Source: Methanogenium sp. S4BF (GTDB lineage Archaea; Halobacteriota; Methanomicrobia; Methanomicrobiales; Methanomicrobiaceae). Taken from it: a stretch of 64,000 bases of DNA. The notes under the pieces were generated by a model. It was not told the origin of the DNA, made no database searches, and saw only the letters and a program-made list of their open reading frames with translations. The position numbers were made by a program, and so were the translations under genes. Position 1 is the first letter of the stretch, and every line of letters begins with the position of its first letter. The DNA is taken from NCBI RefSeq assembly GCF_029633965.1, contig NZ_CP091277.1, positions 1,919,940 to 1,983,939 of the forward strand, given 5' to 3'. This document shows, one piece after another, positions 10,580-19,603 of the stretch.

Positions 10580-11572
10580 TCAGGGCTGGAGCGGGACGAC
10601 CATCAGGCCATCAGGTTCAGCGCACCCGCACATCAGGTTCATATTCTGGATTGCCTGCCCGGAGGCGCCTTTCACCAGGTTGTCAATTGCAGAGACTGCG
10701 ACCACCCGCATACCGCCTTCCTCAACCTCAACTGCCACATCGCAGAAGTTGCTGCCACGGACACCGGAAAGGGATGGTGACTGGAGGCGCACAAAGTACT
10801 CGCGCCCATAGTACTCCTGATAGAGGGCATCTGCCTCCTCCTGTGTTATTGGCTCGTCGAGCAGGATGTGGGCGGTCGTAAGGATGCCCCGGTTCACCGG
10901 CAGGAGATGCGGAGTGAAGTGCACAGAGGCAGATGAGCCCAGAAATGCCATCTCCTGGCGCATCTCTGCTACATGGCGGTGGGCGGTCAGCTTATACGCA
11001 GTGAGATTGTCGCCGACACTGGTATACATATTGGTGACCGAAGGGGAGACACCTGCGCCGGAGACACCGCTCTTGGAGTCATAGATGATGGTGTGGGCCC
11101 GTTTCGCAAGGGGCGCTGCCGCAAGAGTCGCACCGGTAGGGAAACAGCCCGGATTTGCCACAAAGAGAGCTCCGGGGATATCGTTTCGGTGCAGTTCGGG
11201 CAGACCGTAGGGCACGGCATGATAATCCGTATGCTCGACACCGTATACCTTCTCATAGATCTCCTTCGGCAGGCGGTAGTCTGCCGAGAGGTCGATGGTC
11301 CTGATTCCCTGTTCCATCAGGGAGCCGGCATACTGCATTGCGGCAGTATGCGGCACGGCGAGGAAGGCAACATCCGCATCGATATCACCCACATCAGGGT
11401 TCGTATACTCCAGGTCGGTAAATCCCCTCAGGTACGGGTGGGTCGCAGCGACCGCTGTTCCCGCAAGCTTCCGGGAGGTTGCACAGACCACGTCTCCTTC
11501 GGAATGACCGGCAAGGAGGCGGATGAGCTCTCCGCCGGTAAAACCGGAGGCTCCGATGATCGCAATTTCCAT
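10580..11572 (-). CDS. argC: N-acetyl-gamma-glutamyl-phosphate reductase
   Basis: A 330-residue NADPH-dependent reductase for the third step of arginine synthesis. The N-terminal Rossmann motif is [16 protein letters not shown], and the catalytic cysteine is in [15 protein letters not shown]. The motif HRHVAEM with PVNRGIL in the C-terminal half matches family active-site segments. It is the first gene of the arginine operon. A 26-bp gap separates it from the ADP-ribosylglycohydrolase gene upstream on the same strand, so the operon may start further up. Confidence 0.96.
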   Translation of the reverse strand: MEIAIIGASGFTGGELIRLLAGHSEGDVVCATSRKLAGTAVAATHPYLRGFTDLEYTNPDVGDIDADVAFLAVPHTAAMQYAGSLMEQGIRTIDLSADYRLPKEIYEKVYGVEHTDYHAVPYGLPELHRNDIPGALFVANPGCFPTGATLAAAPLAKRAHTIIYDSKSGVSGAGVSPSVTNMYTSVGDNLTAYKLTAHRHVAEMRQEMAFLGSSASVHFTPHLLPVNRGILTTAHILLDEPITQEEADALYQEYYGREYFVRLQSPSLSGVRGSNFCDVAVEVEEGGMRVVAVSAIDNLVKGASGQAIQNMNLMCGCAEPDGLMVVPLQP

Positions 11573-11598
11573 AAAAAATGTATCGTTCTATACAGGAA

Positions 11599-12501
11599 TT
11601 AATTCTTTCCTGAAACTACGTCAAAGAGCAGTTCTGCAGTTTCCTCAATATAGGTCTGATCCTCCAGCTGCATCACCAGATCGCTCGTGAATGCAGCGGT
11701 CCCCATTGCTGCACCAAGCCATGAACCACAGATAAATCCAATGGTGTCAGTGTTGCCGCCGACATGGGTGGCAACCGGCAAAAACGCCTCATCGTGCCCC
11801 AGACGGGCAATCAGGAAGAGCGCTAAGGGATATGTATGATACACTGCGACATCATTCCCCACAGAGATCAGTGCAGTCTCCAGCGAGAGTCCCTCTTTCT
11901 CCAGGGCACGGGCATTTCTGATGGACCCGGCGAGCTGGGCGTCATACTCACCTGCAATCTCTTCTGCCACGCGGAAGGGATCCGGGTGCCGGTGCATAAC
12001 CGCACGCAGAAAGAGGGCATAGGAGATGGTGGCGCCATAGGCAGCAGGGTGGGTGTGCGTTACCTCGCAGGCGGCCTTCAGACGCTCGCGCATCTCATCA
12101 CCGTTTTTGCAGGCCAGGGCAAACGGGACCGCAAGGGCCATGCACCCGCTTGTGGTAGAACTGCGGCCGGAGTCCGCCATCCCGGCAGTGATGCGTGCAC
12201 ACGCGGTTGAAACCGTGCCGTCCGGGAACCGCAGCCGTCTCCTCGCATGCATGGCGGCCAGTCGTTTTCCGTATTCATCCGGAGTGAATATCCCTTCCCC
12301 TAACAGTTCGGCCGCACACAGCATCATCTGGGTATCATCGGTAAACTGGCCCGGCCGGAGGCCCTCGTTTGGGTGGCGGCGCAGCGGTTTTCCATAGCCC
12401 TCCCCCAGACGCGAGAGAGAGGGGGGCAGCGTCTCCTGAGGCATCCCCAGTGCATCACCGATGGCAGCACCCAGCATGCATCCCCTGTACCTGCTGAGCA
12501 T
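11599..12501 (-). CDS. ADP-ribosylglycohydrolase family protein (DraG/ARH-like)
   Basis: A 300-residue all-helical dinuclear-metal hydrolase. Metal-binding segments are visible: GAAIGDALGMP at the N-terminus, FTDDTQMMLCA, and GGNTDTIGFICGSWLGA near the C-terminus. Family members remove ADP-ribose from proteins, or act on ADP-ribosyl derivatives or crystallin-like substrates. DraG itself reactivates nitrogenase reductase, but no nif genes are seen here, so the substrate is open. It lies directly upstream of argC on the same strand. Confidence 0.88.
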   Translation of the reverse strand: MLSRYRGCMLGAAIGDALGMPQETLPPSLSRLGEGYGKPLRRHPNEGLRPGQFTDDTQMMLCAAELLGEGIFTPDEYGKRLAAMHARRRLRFPDGTVSTACARITAGMADSGRSSTTSGCMALAVPFALACKNGDEMRERLKAACEVTHTHPAAYGATISYALFLRAVMHRHPDPFRVAEEIAGEYDAQLAGSIRNARALEKEGLSLETALISVGNDVAVYHTYPLALFLIARLGHDEAFLPVATHVGGNTDTIGFICGSWLGAAMGTAAFTSDLVMQLEDQTYIEETAELLFDVVSGKN

Positions 12502-12579
12502 ATAATGTAGTATAGCGGTGCCGAAGGGAAAAAAGCTCTGCAGAAAACAGGCCCCCGAAGTGAGATGAAGAAAGGCCCT

Positions 12580-14013
12580 TCAGGGCCCGACCCGCTGATT
12601 AATGACCACGAGACGCTCTTCTGTCATCTCCCGGATGGCGGACCGCGGCCCTTCCCGGCCAAAGCCGGAGCGTTTCGTGCCGCCATACGGCATATGATCC
12701 ATCCGGAATGTCGGGATATCATTGACGATGAGCCCCCCCACCGGGATGCCACGGGCCGCCTGATGGATGCGGGTAAGATCATTCGTGAAGATGCCGGCCT
12801 GCAGACCGTACGGCGTCTCCGCCGCCAGTGCAATGGCTTCTGCCCATGTCTGGTAGGGGGTGAGCGTTATGCCGGGTGCAAAGAGTTCGGTCGCATTCAC
12901 GCCCATCGCCGGGTCAGTATTTTCCAGCACCGTCGGATGCAGGACTGCACCTTCACGGATGCCGCCGGTGCAGCAGACCGCTCCGGCGTCCACCGCCTCC
13001 TGAATCTTCTTTTCCGCTGCCATCGCTGCAAACTCGCTGATCATCGGCCCCACATCGGTCTCCGGAGCTGACGGATCCCCGGTGACGAGGCTTGCCGCAC
13101 GCTCGCATATTAAAAGGCGCATCTCCTCATAGACCGCGTGGTGGACAAGGACACGCTGGACCGAGATGCAGGTCTGCCCGCTATACGAGAAGGCACCCTG
13201 CACAATCCGTGCGGCCGCGTAGGCGAGGTCGGCGTCCTCATGCACGATCACCGCCGCATTTCCGCCCAGTTCAAGCCCGACACGGGGTGTCCGTGCCGCC
13301 GCCTGCAGGTGCCAGCCCACCTCCGGGCTGCCGGTAAAGGAGACCATCGAAATCCGCAGGTCGCGGACCATCGCCTCTGCGGTCTCCGACAGGCAGGGCA
13401 CAACCGAGATGGCCTCAGGGGGTACACCTGCTGCCAGTGCCGCCTCACCGAGGAAGAGGGAAGACAGCGGTGTCTTTGAGGCCGGCTTCAGGATACAGGC
13501 ATTGCCCGCGGCAAGGGCGGGGCCGAGTTTGTGGCAGGCAAGGTTGAGCGGGAAGTTGAAGGGAGTGATTCCGAGGACGATGCCCACCGGCACCCGGTAA
13601 AGGTATCCGGTCCGGCCCTCCCCGCCTTCCGTCCAGTCCAGGGGCAAAATCTCACCGCAGATGCGGCGCGACTCCTCTGCTGATACACGAAGGGTGTCAG
13701 CCGAGCGGATCACCTCACCTTCAGCCGATCTGCGGGGTTTGCCTGCTTCAGAGATGATGAGCTCTGCCGCCTCATCCGCATGCTCCTCCAGATAGTCTGC
13801 CATGGCGATGAGGCACTCTGAACGTCGGTATGCGGGAAGATCTCGCATCTGTTCAAAACCCGATTCAGCTGCATGAATAGCATCATTGCAGTCTTCTCTC
13901 CCCGCAAGACAGACCGACGCCACCGTACGGCCAAGATACGGGTCAGTAACGTCCAGAACGGCAGGGCTGGTGCGCCACTCGCCGCCCACAAGAAATGGTT
14001 CCGGATCCTGCAT
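12580..14013 (-). CDS. NAD(P)-dependent aldehyde dehydrogenase
   Basis: A 477-residue aldehyde dehydrogenase. I chose the ATG at 14013 (MQDPEPFLVGGEW); the frame stays open to 14190 but that part would cover the promoter. Catalytic residues are C282 (SGQTCISVQR), E248 (LELGGNAA) and N153 (PFNFPLNL). It resembles methanogen lactaldehyde/glyceraldehyde dehydrogenases of the type that supply lactate for F420 (MJ1411-like), but the substrate cannot be proven. A TATA-like element 22 bases upstream of the ATG suggests an almost leaderless transcript. It is divergent from an HTH regulator gene. Confidence 0.9.
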   Translation of the reverse strand: MQDPEPFLVGGEWRTSPAVLDVTDPYLGRTVASVCLAGREDCNDAIHAAESGFEQMRDLPAYRRSECLIAMADYLEEHADEAAELIISEAGKPRRSAEGEVIRSADTLRVSAEESRRICGEILPLDWTEGGEGRTGYLYRVPVGIVLGITPFNFPLNLACHKLGPALAAGNACILKPASKTPLSSLFLGEAALAAGVPPEAISVVPCLSETAEAMVRDLRISMVSFTGSPEVGWHLQAAARTPRVGLELGGNAAVIVHEDADLAYAAARIVQGAFSYSGQTCISVQRVLVHHAVYEEMRLLICERAASLVTGDPSAPETDVGPMISEFAAMAAEKKIQEAVDAGAVCCTGGIREGAVLHPTVLENTDPAMGVNATELFAPGITLTPYQTWAEAIALAAETPYGLQAGIFTNDLTRIHQAARGIPVGGLIVNDIPTFRMDHMPYGGTKRSGFGREGPRSAIREMTEERLVVINQRVGP

Positions 14014-14034
14014 GGAAGATACTATGGCATGCCC

Positions 14035-14042
14035 ATATATAA
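14035..14042 (-). promoter_or_regulatory. TATA-like box of the aldehyde dehydrogenase gene
   Basis: The minus strand reads TTATATAT here, 22 bases before the ATG at 14013. Archaeal transcription normally starts about 25 bases after the box, which would fall on or next to the start codon. This supports both the chosen start and a leaderless mRNA. Confidence 0.5.
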
Positions 14043-14055
14043 GTCGTAAGTCTAC

Positions 14056-14097
14056 CCGGAGTACCCCGATCCCCGTGATACAGACCGGATACTCCGG
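14056..14097. promoter_or_regulatory. Inverted repeat between divergent regulator and dehydrogenase genes
   Basis: CCGGAGTA (14056-14063) and TACTCCGG (14090-14097) are perfect 8-base inverted arms with 26 bases between. The second arm overlaps a smaller palindrome ACCGG-ATACT-CCGGT (14084-14098). It lies just upstream of the TATA-like box of the aldehyde dehydrogenase, so it is a candidate operator, possibly for the HTH protein encoded on the other side. This is an inference from position. Confidence 0.35.
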
Positions 14098-14235
14098 TGA
14101 GATGATGAGCAGTGGGGTTCCATTCTCAAGGCTACAGATGCATGAAAGAGCAACGCCTATGGCTGACGGCAATAAAAGCCGCCCCACCATCAGACTTGGA
14201 TATCCTTAAGAGGATGCTGTTCAAATGAACAATTG

Positions 14236-14724
14236 ATGTTTTCGGCCCGGGTATTTGAGACAGATTTCAGGACGGCACTGGAAGAAGAGCTTGAGCGCCG
14301 GGGGATGAGTATAAAGGAGCTGGCAGGGATGGTTGGTATCTCCGCTGCCACCCTCTATAAGATCACCTCCGGGGATCGCGACCCCCGCTTCTCCCTTGTA
14401 AAGGCAATCGCAGACGCCCTTGACCCAAAAGAGAAGGACTTTGTCGCCGTTATCGCTGCAAAGTTTCTCCTGGATGAACTCCAGTCGGTGAAGTATACGA
14501 TAGGCGATACGACCTACCGCATCCACGGCTATAGCGCAAATACCATGGAAGAAGTGATCATCGCTGCCGTGCGGGCTGAAAAAGACGGCGCCATCGGGAT
14601 CATCTGTGCACCGATTCTCACCACACTGGTGGAGCGTATCGTTGACGTACCGGTGGCCATCATCAGGCCCAGCCCGGATGCCTACCGGGCGGCCTTTGAA
14701 TCGCTGGTCCGCCGCAGGGAATAA
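14236..14724 (+). CDS. HTH (XRE-type) transcriptional regulator with a C-terminal sensor-like domain
   Basis: A 162-residue protein; the ATG at 14236 is preferred to the TTG one codon earlier. Residues about 10-65 form an XRE/Cro helix-turn-helix (MSIKELAGMVGISAATLYKI). The C-terminal about 90 residues have alternating strands and helices (VIIAAVRAEKDGAIGIICAP; VPVAIIRPSPDAYRAAF) that resemble the PrpR-N type sensory fold seen in bacterial regulators. Methanogens have a conserved family of this kind with unknown ligand. It is divergent from the aldehyde dehydrogenase, which it may control. Confidence 0.75.
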   Translation: MFSARVFETDFRTALEEELERRGMSIKELAGMVGISAATLYKITSGDRDPRFSLVKAIADALDPKEKDFVAVIAAKFLLDELQSVKYTIGDTTYRIHGYSANTMEEVIIAAVRAEKDGAIGIICAPILTTLVERIVDVPVAIIRPSPDAYRAAFESLVRRRE

Positions 14725-14849
14725 CGATAACACGAACCCCATTTCTTTTTGCTATTTTTCTCCTGCAGAGCGCATGCCATTCAGAGAAACGGCCACATTA
14801 AACGGTCCGTAACCGAAAAAAGAGAGGTAAATATTTGTGGAATGGCCGC

Positions 14850-15947
14850 TTAACACCGGAGACCTCTGCCGGCACAACCGAGCGAAAGAATGAGCGCCAC
14901 TCCTGCCGGAAGAAGCGGGAAAGGAGAGCTCGTCGGAACCGGGCCCTCTCCTTCATGCGGCTGAGTCTGTCCAGTCGTAATATCGGGTTGTGCTTCTCCC
15001 GGTGACTGTTCCGGCAGGGGTGTTTCTTCTGCCACGGCTGTAACCTTAGGAACAAATCCGCTGATACGGGTGCCGTCTGTCATCGCCACCATCCTTCCAT
15101 TGCTATCCATCGCAGCTGCAACCGAGCCGTCCAGACCGGTAATCTGACCGGCTGGCGTGCCGTCCCGCTCCATGAACCGGATACCCTGCCGATCGGCAAG
15201 GGCGGCAGTCGCACCGTCCGCCGTCACCGCGACCCCTCCTGCATGCGGGGCAGACCCGGACCAGAGGAGGGCTCCCGCCCGTGAGAGCAGGGCGAACGCA
15301 CCGTCAGCAGAGACGGCAGCGATCGTCCGGGCACCATCTGCAAGGGCAACAGCGGTCACCGGCTGGCGGGAGAGCCCATAGCTCCAGCGCTCCTCTCCCG
15401 CATCGGAGAAAAGCACCACATTTCCGGTCACCGTGCCGCCGGCGATGTAGGTCCCGTCCGGGCTGATGGCAACCGAGACCAGATCATCACCTGTTTCAGT
15501 GCTCCGGATGAGATCTCCTGACGGCGTGTAGAGGCGCAGGGTCTCGTCATCAGCCACGGCGACAATCAGGCTACCATCCGCCGTTATAGTGACATCATTC
15601 AGATAGTTTCTGGACCGGACGGTTGCACAAACGGTGCCGTTTTTGTCCAGCACGCACAGACCGTCACCGCCTGCCGCAAGAATGCTCGCATTTTCGGAGA
15701 GACAGACAGAGCGGTAGCCGCCCTCGGGACTGCGCCAGCACTCTGTGCCGTCTGCGGTCAGGAGGATGATGCCGCCATTCCCCGTAAGGGCGCTGTATGC
15801 GCCGTCTCCGGAAACCGCTATATCGACGATGCGAAAGCCCGGCTGATCCGAACCGGCGGGCACCCACTCCCCTGCCATGACCGGGGATGCGATAAGGAGA
15901 AAGGCAAACAGAATGCCTGCAGTGACAGACACATGCAATCTGCTCAC
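14850..15947 (-). CDS. Exported beta-propeller protein, last gene of the B12 locus
   Basis: A 365-residue protein with a signal peptide (SVTAGILFAFLLIASPVMAG), a WD40/PQQ-like propeller of about seven short blades, a low-complexity Pro/Thr/Gln spacer and a C-terminal hydrophobic segment. Repeated units look like VAISPDGTYIAGGTVTGNVV and AVSADGAFALLSRAGALLW. Its start overlaps the stop of the BtuF-fusion gene by 4 bases, so it belongs to that operon. Bacteroides BtuG, a B12-capturing surface protein, is also a beta-propeller; similarity of fold is inferred only, and ligand binding here is unproven. Confidence 0.72.
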   Translation of the reverse strand: MSRLHVSVTAGILFAFLLIASPVMAGEWVPAGSDQPGFRIVDIAVSGDGAYSALTGNGGIILLTADGTECWRSPEGGYRSVCLSENASILAAGGDGLCVLDKNGTVCATVRSRNYLNDVTITADGSLIVAVADDETLRLYTPSGDLIRSTETGDDLVSVAISPDGTYIAGGTVTGNVVLFSDAGEERWSYGLSRQPVTAVALADGARTIAAVSADGAFALLSRAGALLWSGSAPHAGGVAVTADGATAALADRQGIRFMERDGTPAGQITGLDGSVAAAMDSNGRMVAMTDGTRISGFVPKVTAVAEETPLPEQSPGEAQPDITTGQTQPHEGEGPVPTSSPFPLLPAGVALILSLGCAGRGLRC

Positions 15948-17938
15948 TTCCCCTGCCTCCCAAGACAGTACCCGAGCACGGTCACAGCGGCCAGTGCACC
16001 GATGAATGACGCAGGGCTCTGTGTCGGCACCGGCTGAGCACCGTTATCCTCCGGGAAGCACTCCGGATGGATATCGCGTGCCACCACCTCAAGGGCGTCT
16101 ACAATACGCGGGCTGCCGCGGTCAATGATGTCTGAGTCCACCAGATAGACCCGGTCATTCTGAACGGCGCTGAGGCCCTGGAAACGGGGTTCTTCGGTGA
16201 CATACCGATAGAGGATATCATAATTGCCCCCCCCCATGCCTGCACCGGAGTTCGCGATAATAACATCCGGGTCTGTAACGATGAACTCCTCCATGCTCAC
16301 GATTTCCCAGCCCTGTACGGACGAGAAGGCATTGGTGGCTCCGGCAATTGCAAACATCTCATCCTGAAACGAACCGCTGCCGCTGACCCATATCGGGTCA
16401 TTCCAGACCATATGTACGACAGACGGGGTGGTGTCAGCACACGCAACCGCTGTCTTCACGGCATCAATTCGTGCCTGCATATCGGCCACCACGGCAGCCG
16501 CTTCGTCATCTGCCCAGGTCGCCTCACCAACGAGGAGAATATTGTCCGTCACATCTTCGATGGAGGCTGGGTTGAGGGCAAGGACCGTGATGCCAAGGTT
16601 TTCCAGGTGGGTGATGACCTCTTCGGTGTTGCCGAACGCTGCGATGACGAGGTCTGGTTTTGCCTGGAGCACCTTCTCGATATTCACCGAACTGTATCCG
16701 CCGACCTTGTCGACGCCAAGCGCCGCTTCGGGGTAGTTGCAGTAGTCGGTAACGCCGACCACCCGGTCGCCGAGGCCCAGTGCATAGAGTATCTCGGTAT
16801 TGGCCGGTGCCAGTGAGACAATGCGCCGGGGCGGGGCCGGAAGGGAGAGTTCGCGGCCGAAATCATCGGTGATCGTCCGGCTGTCAGCTGATGAATCGAA
16901 TACGGGGGTGTCTTTGGCTGAAACAGACGGTGCTTCGGTGGGGACCGGAGTCGCTGCAGCTTCAGGCGGCGCAACCGGCACCGCACCCTTCACCGGAATG
17001 ACGGGAAACGGCCTGCCGGTCAGTGCCGGAATGGCCGTTGCAGTCATCTTACAGGGGAGATCGGTGAGGACAGACGTCCACCGGAAATACCCCTCATCTG
17101 CCTGGAATGAGAGGAGGTGGGAAACGGGCGTATTGCCGGTCGCCGTCGTCCAGGTCAGGGGATCCTCGCCTGCCGCGACAAGGGCCTGAATGACCCATGC
17201 ATCGGAGGCGGAGTTGGTCGCACTCGATCCGCCGTAGTTGAACCCGCCGTCGGCCTGCTGTCTGGATTTCAGGTAAGCAACCGCGTCACGGATGGCGGGG
17301 GCATCCTGTGGTATCCCGCCGGCGATGAGCGCCTCAATGGCTGACGCAGTGTCATCACAGTCGCTCTCTCCCCCGACGGTCCAGCCAAAGCCGCCGTCTT
17401 CATTCTGCTGGCTCTTCAGCCACAAAACACCGCCAGAGACATCCTTACCAGCCGCAGAAAGGGCAATGATGGCCCAGTTTGTCGTGTAGATGTGCTCGCC
17501 GTAGCGGCCGTCAGCCTGCTGTTTTGCCTGCAGGAGGGCGATGAAGTCATGTCCTTCGAAATTGCGGGGATCTTCGCCTGCCGCGACCAGAGTGCAGACG
17601 AGTTTGGCCGTCTCTGATGTGCCGTCAATAGCGACGGTTTCATCCGCCACCGTACGGAGATAGTCGCCAGCTGAAACGCCGCCACGGGACCACTGGTCCG
17701 GGTCGCCTCCGGCCGAGACAATCGCAAGAATCGCCCAGGTGGAGAGCGCCGGGGATGACTCCTCCCCCTCTTCTGCAAACCCGCCGTCGGCCTGCTGGCA
17801 GGAAGCAAGATATCCAAGCGCATCTTCGACCTCAGCGTTCCCTACCGTAAGCGGATAGGCAGCAGCCGTAACCGCAATGCATGGAACGATGAGAAGAGTT
17901 AAAAAAAAAAGAAGGAATTTTGTATTCATTTTGTTCAA
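15944..17938 (-). CDS. Exported alpha/alpha-barrel (prenyltransferase/squalene-cyclase-like) + BtuF-like cobamide-binding fusion
   Basis: A 664-residue protein with a signal peptide (about residues 1-27). Residues about 30-320 hold several QQ-x-DGGF-type repeats (CQQADGGFAEEGEESS; SQQNEDGGFGWTVGGES; RQQADGGFNYGGSSATNS), the hallmark of the squalene-cyclase/prenyltransferase alpha/alpha-barrel clan. After a Pro/Ala linker, residues about 365-640 are a BtuF-like metal-chelate receptor (PRRIVSLAPANTEILYALGL; VVGVTDYCNYPEAAL; VQNDRVYLVDSDII). A C-terminal hydrophobic segment probably anchors it. It is 15 bp downstream of a DUF4430 protein and in one operon with btuC/btuD. I read it as the cobamide receptor, with the barrel as an extra ligand-capture or scaffold domain. 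Confidence 0.82.
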   Translation of the reverse strand: MNKMNTKFLLFFLTLLIVPCIAVTAAAYPLTVGNAEVEDALGYLASCQQADGGFAEEGEESSPALSTWAILAIVSAGGDPDQWSRGGVSAGDYLRTVADETVAIDGTSETAKLVCTLVAAGEDPRNFEGHDFIALLQAKQQADGRYGEHIYTTNWAIIALSAAGKDVSGGVLWLKSQQNEDGGFGWTVGGESDCDDTASAIEALIAGGIPQDAPAIRDAVAYLKSRQQADGGFNYGGSSATNSASDAWVIQALVAAGEDPLTWTTATGNTPVSHLLSFQADEGYFRWTSVLTDLPCKMTATAIPALTGRPFPVIPVKGAVPVAPPEAAATPVPTEAPSVSAKDTPVFDSSADSRTITDDFGRELSLPAPPRRIVSLAPANTEILYALGLGDRVVGVTDYCNYPEAALGVDKVGGYSSVNIEKVLQAKPDLVIAAFGNTEEVITHLENLGITVLALNPASIEDVTDNILLVGEATWADDEAAAVVADMQARIDAVKTAVACADTTPSVVHMVWNDPIWVSGSGSFQDEMFAIAGATNAFSSVQGWEIVSMEEFIVTDPDVIIANSGAGMGGGNYDILYRYVTEEPRFQGLSAVQNDRVYLVDSDIIDRGSPRIVDALEVVARDIHPECFPEDNGAQPVPTQSPASFIGALAAVTVLGYCLGRQGK

Positions 17939-17953
17939 CCAGTCCTGTATAGA

Positions 17954-19603
17954 TTATCTTTTTGTGTTCCGGTATATGCCGGTTATCCCGAGGATGCCGG
18001 CCACTGCCGCACTAAGGATCGTCAGGCATGTGCCGGACTGCGTGGCTGCAGGGGATGCAGTATCCTCAGCCGACACCGGCGTGGCTCCGGCGCCTGTGCC
18101 GGAGGATGCCGGTCCGTCGGTGACCGAGATCAGGAAGAACGACGAGAGGCCTGCGGCAGGACCTGCCTCAAGCATCGTCTCCCCGTCAGCAGTGGCACCT
18201 GCAGACCGTAGGGTGAGCACCTCTGCGGTGCCGTCATCGGTGATATGGATGAGACGGAGGGCAGACAGACCCCCCATCTCCGTGATATATGCGGAGTCTG
18301 CAGTGATGCGGACCGTCACATCCCCTACGTCCACCCCATTTTCAAGCCCCCGTTTGTCGATGTCCATCTGCCAGCCGGCGCCACCGGCTGCCATGCCCTC
18401 AGGCCTGAGTGCGGCATTGGCAGCACTCAGAAACGCTGACGGTACGGCAGAGATACCGGAGAGGGGGGTGACTGTCACATCAAGATCCGCGTCCATCGGG
18501 ACGGTCAGAAGCCTAATCAGGAGCGAAACCTCAGGACCAGCCCCGTTTGCACACGTCACGGTGACCGGTGTGGTCTCGACCATGACATCGGTGATCTCAC
18601 CTGCGACAACACCGCTCTTTTCGGTGAAGTCCGCAAAGCGAATCTTCAGTACGACATCGTCACGGGTGATGAGCATCATATTCCCGGAAAAACCAATGAC
18701 GTCGCCAGCTGCGGTGGCCATCGGGACATTGACCGTCAGATACATCCGGCCCTCGCTCAGGCGGAGGTCAGAACCCGGCGGAAGGGAGAGCGGATACGAT
18801 GCGGCGTCTGCCCCGGTAGTAAGGCCGGTACCGGTTTCCAATATCCCGGCAGACGGGGTGCTGCTGGTACCAGGGGCGGGACTGCTGATCTGTACCCGGT
18901 AAAAGAATGCCTTTGGTGACTCCTGGGGGGTCTGGCTCATCGATTCACTATAATACCACACCACTTCATCATTGGCTTTGACGGTGCATTTGTCTGCAGT
19001 GGTGGCGGGCGATGCCCCGTTCACCTGATACATCCACCCGGCGGCGCCTGCAGAGGGTTTCCCGTCCACTTCAGTGACAAAGAGGCCGTTGTCCCATTCG
19101 TCGCTTACCTTAAAGCTGACACCGGCTGCCTGCAGGGTGCCCAGCGCACACTGCCACGAAACAGCCGAAACATCACCTGAATTGTCAGCAGTGACATTAA
19201 AGGTGCCTGCGGGCAGAGTGACCGTCTTCCAGGCAATGACCGGAGTGTCACTACCGCTGCCGCCCCCACCGCTGCCCGGCTGCGGAGTCGGTGTCGGGGC
19301 AGGTGTCGGATTGGTGATGATGATACTCTGCGGAGCCGTCATCGCGCCCGTTACCGGGTCGGTTGCCGAGACGGTGACGATCCCGTCTCCCGGTGGAATG
19401 AACTTCACGATTGTACCGTGGCCAAAGACCGGTGTGCCCTCCCCATACTGGAAGACGACCGTCCCTTCCATGTCAAGGGTGACCGTCATCGGTTCGCCTG
19501 CCCCTGCCTGGGTGACACTCAGCACGCTGATCGCAGCAGCCGGTGTCGTCGCACAGACGATGAGGGCAAGGAGGACCACACAGATGCCTACTGTACGGTG
19601 CAT
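17954..19603 (-). CDS. Exported DUF4430 (transcobalamin C-terminal-like) protein with membrane anchor
   Basis: A 549-residue protein with a signal peptide (about 1-24) and a C-terminal membrane helix (CLTILSAAVAGILGITGIY) before a basic tail. Residues about 30-95 look like an Ig-like beta domain, then a Pro-rich linker. Residues about 125-220 match DUF4430: GTLQAAGVSFKVSDEWDNGL, AAGWMYQVNGASPATTADKC and DEVVWYYSESM. InterPro places this domain with the C-terminal beta domain of transcobalamin/intrinsic factor. The rest is beta-rich and unrecognised. It overlaps the upstream gene by 16 bp and is in the B12 operon. Confidence 0.75.
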   Translation of the reverse strand: MHRTVGICVVLLALIVCATTPAAAISVLSVTQAGAGEPMTVTLDMEGTVVFQYGEGTPVFGHGTIVKFIPPGDGIVTVSATDPVTGAMTAPQSIIITNPTPAPTPTPQPGSGGGGSGSDTPVIAWKTVTLPAGTFNVTADNSGDVSAVSWQCALGTLQAAGVSFKVSDEWDNGLFVTEVDGKPSAGAAGWMYQVNGASPATTADKCTVKANDEVVWYYSESMSQTPQESPKAFFYRVQISSPAPGTSSTPSAGILETGTGLTTGADAASYPLSLPPGSDLRLSEGRMYLTVNVPMATAAGDVIGFSGNMMLITRDDVVLKIRFADFTEKSGVVAGEITDVMVETTPVTVTCANGAGPEVSLLIRLLTVPMDADLDVTVTPLSGISAVPSAFLSAANAALRPEGMAAGGAGWQMDIDKRGLENGVDVGDVTVRITADSAYITEMGGLSALRLIHITDDGTAEVLTLRSAGATADGETMLEAGPAAGLSSFFLISVTDGPASSGTGAGATPVSAEDTASPAATQSGTCLTILSAAVAGILGITGIYRNTKR

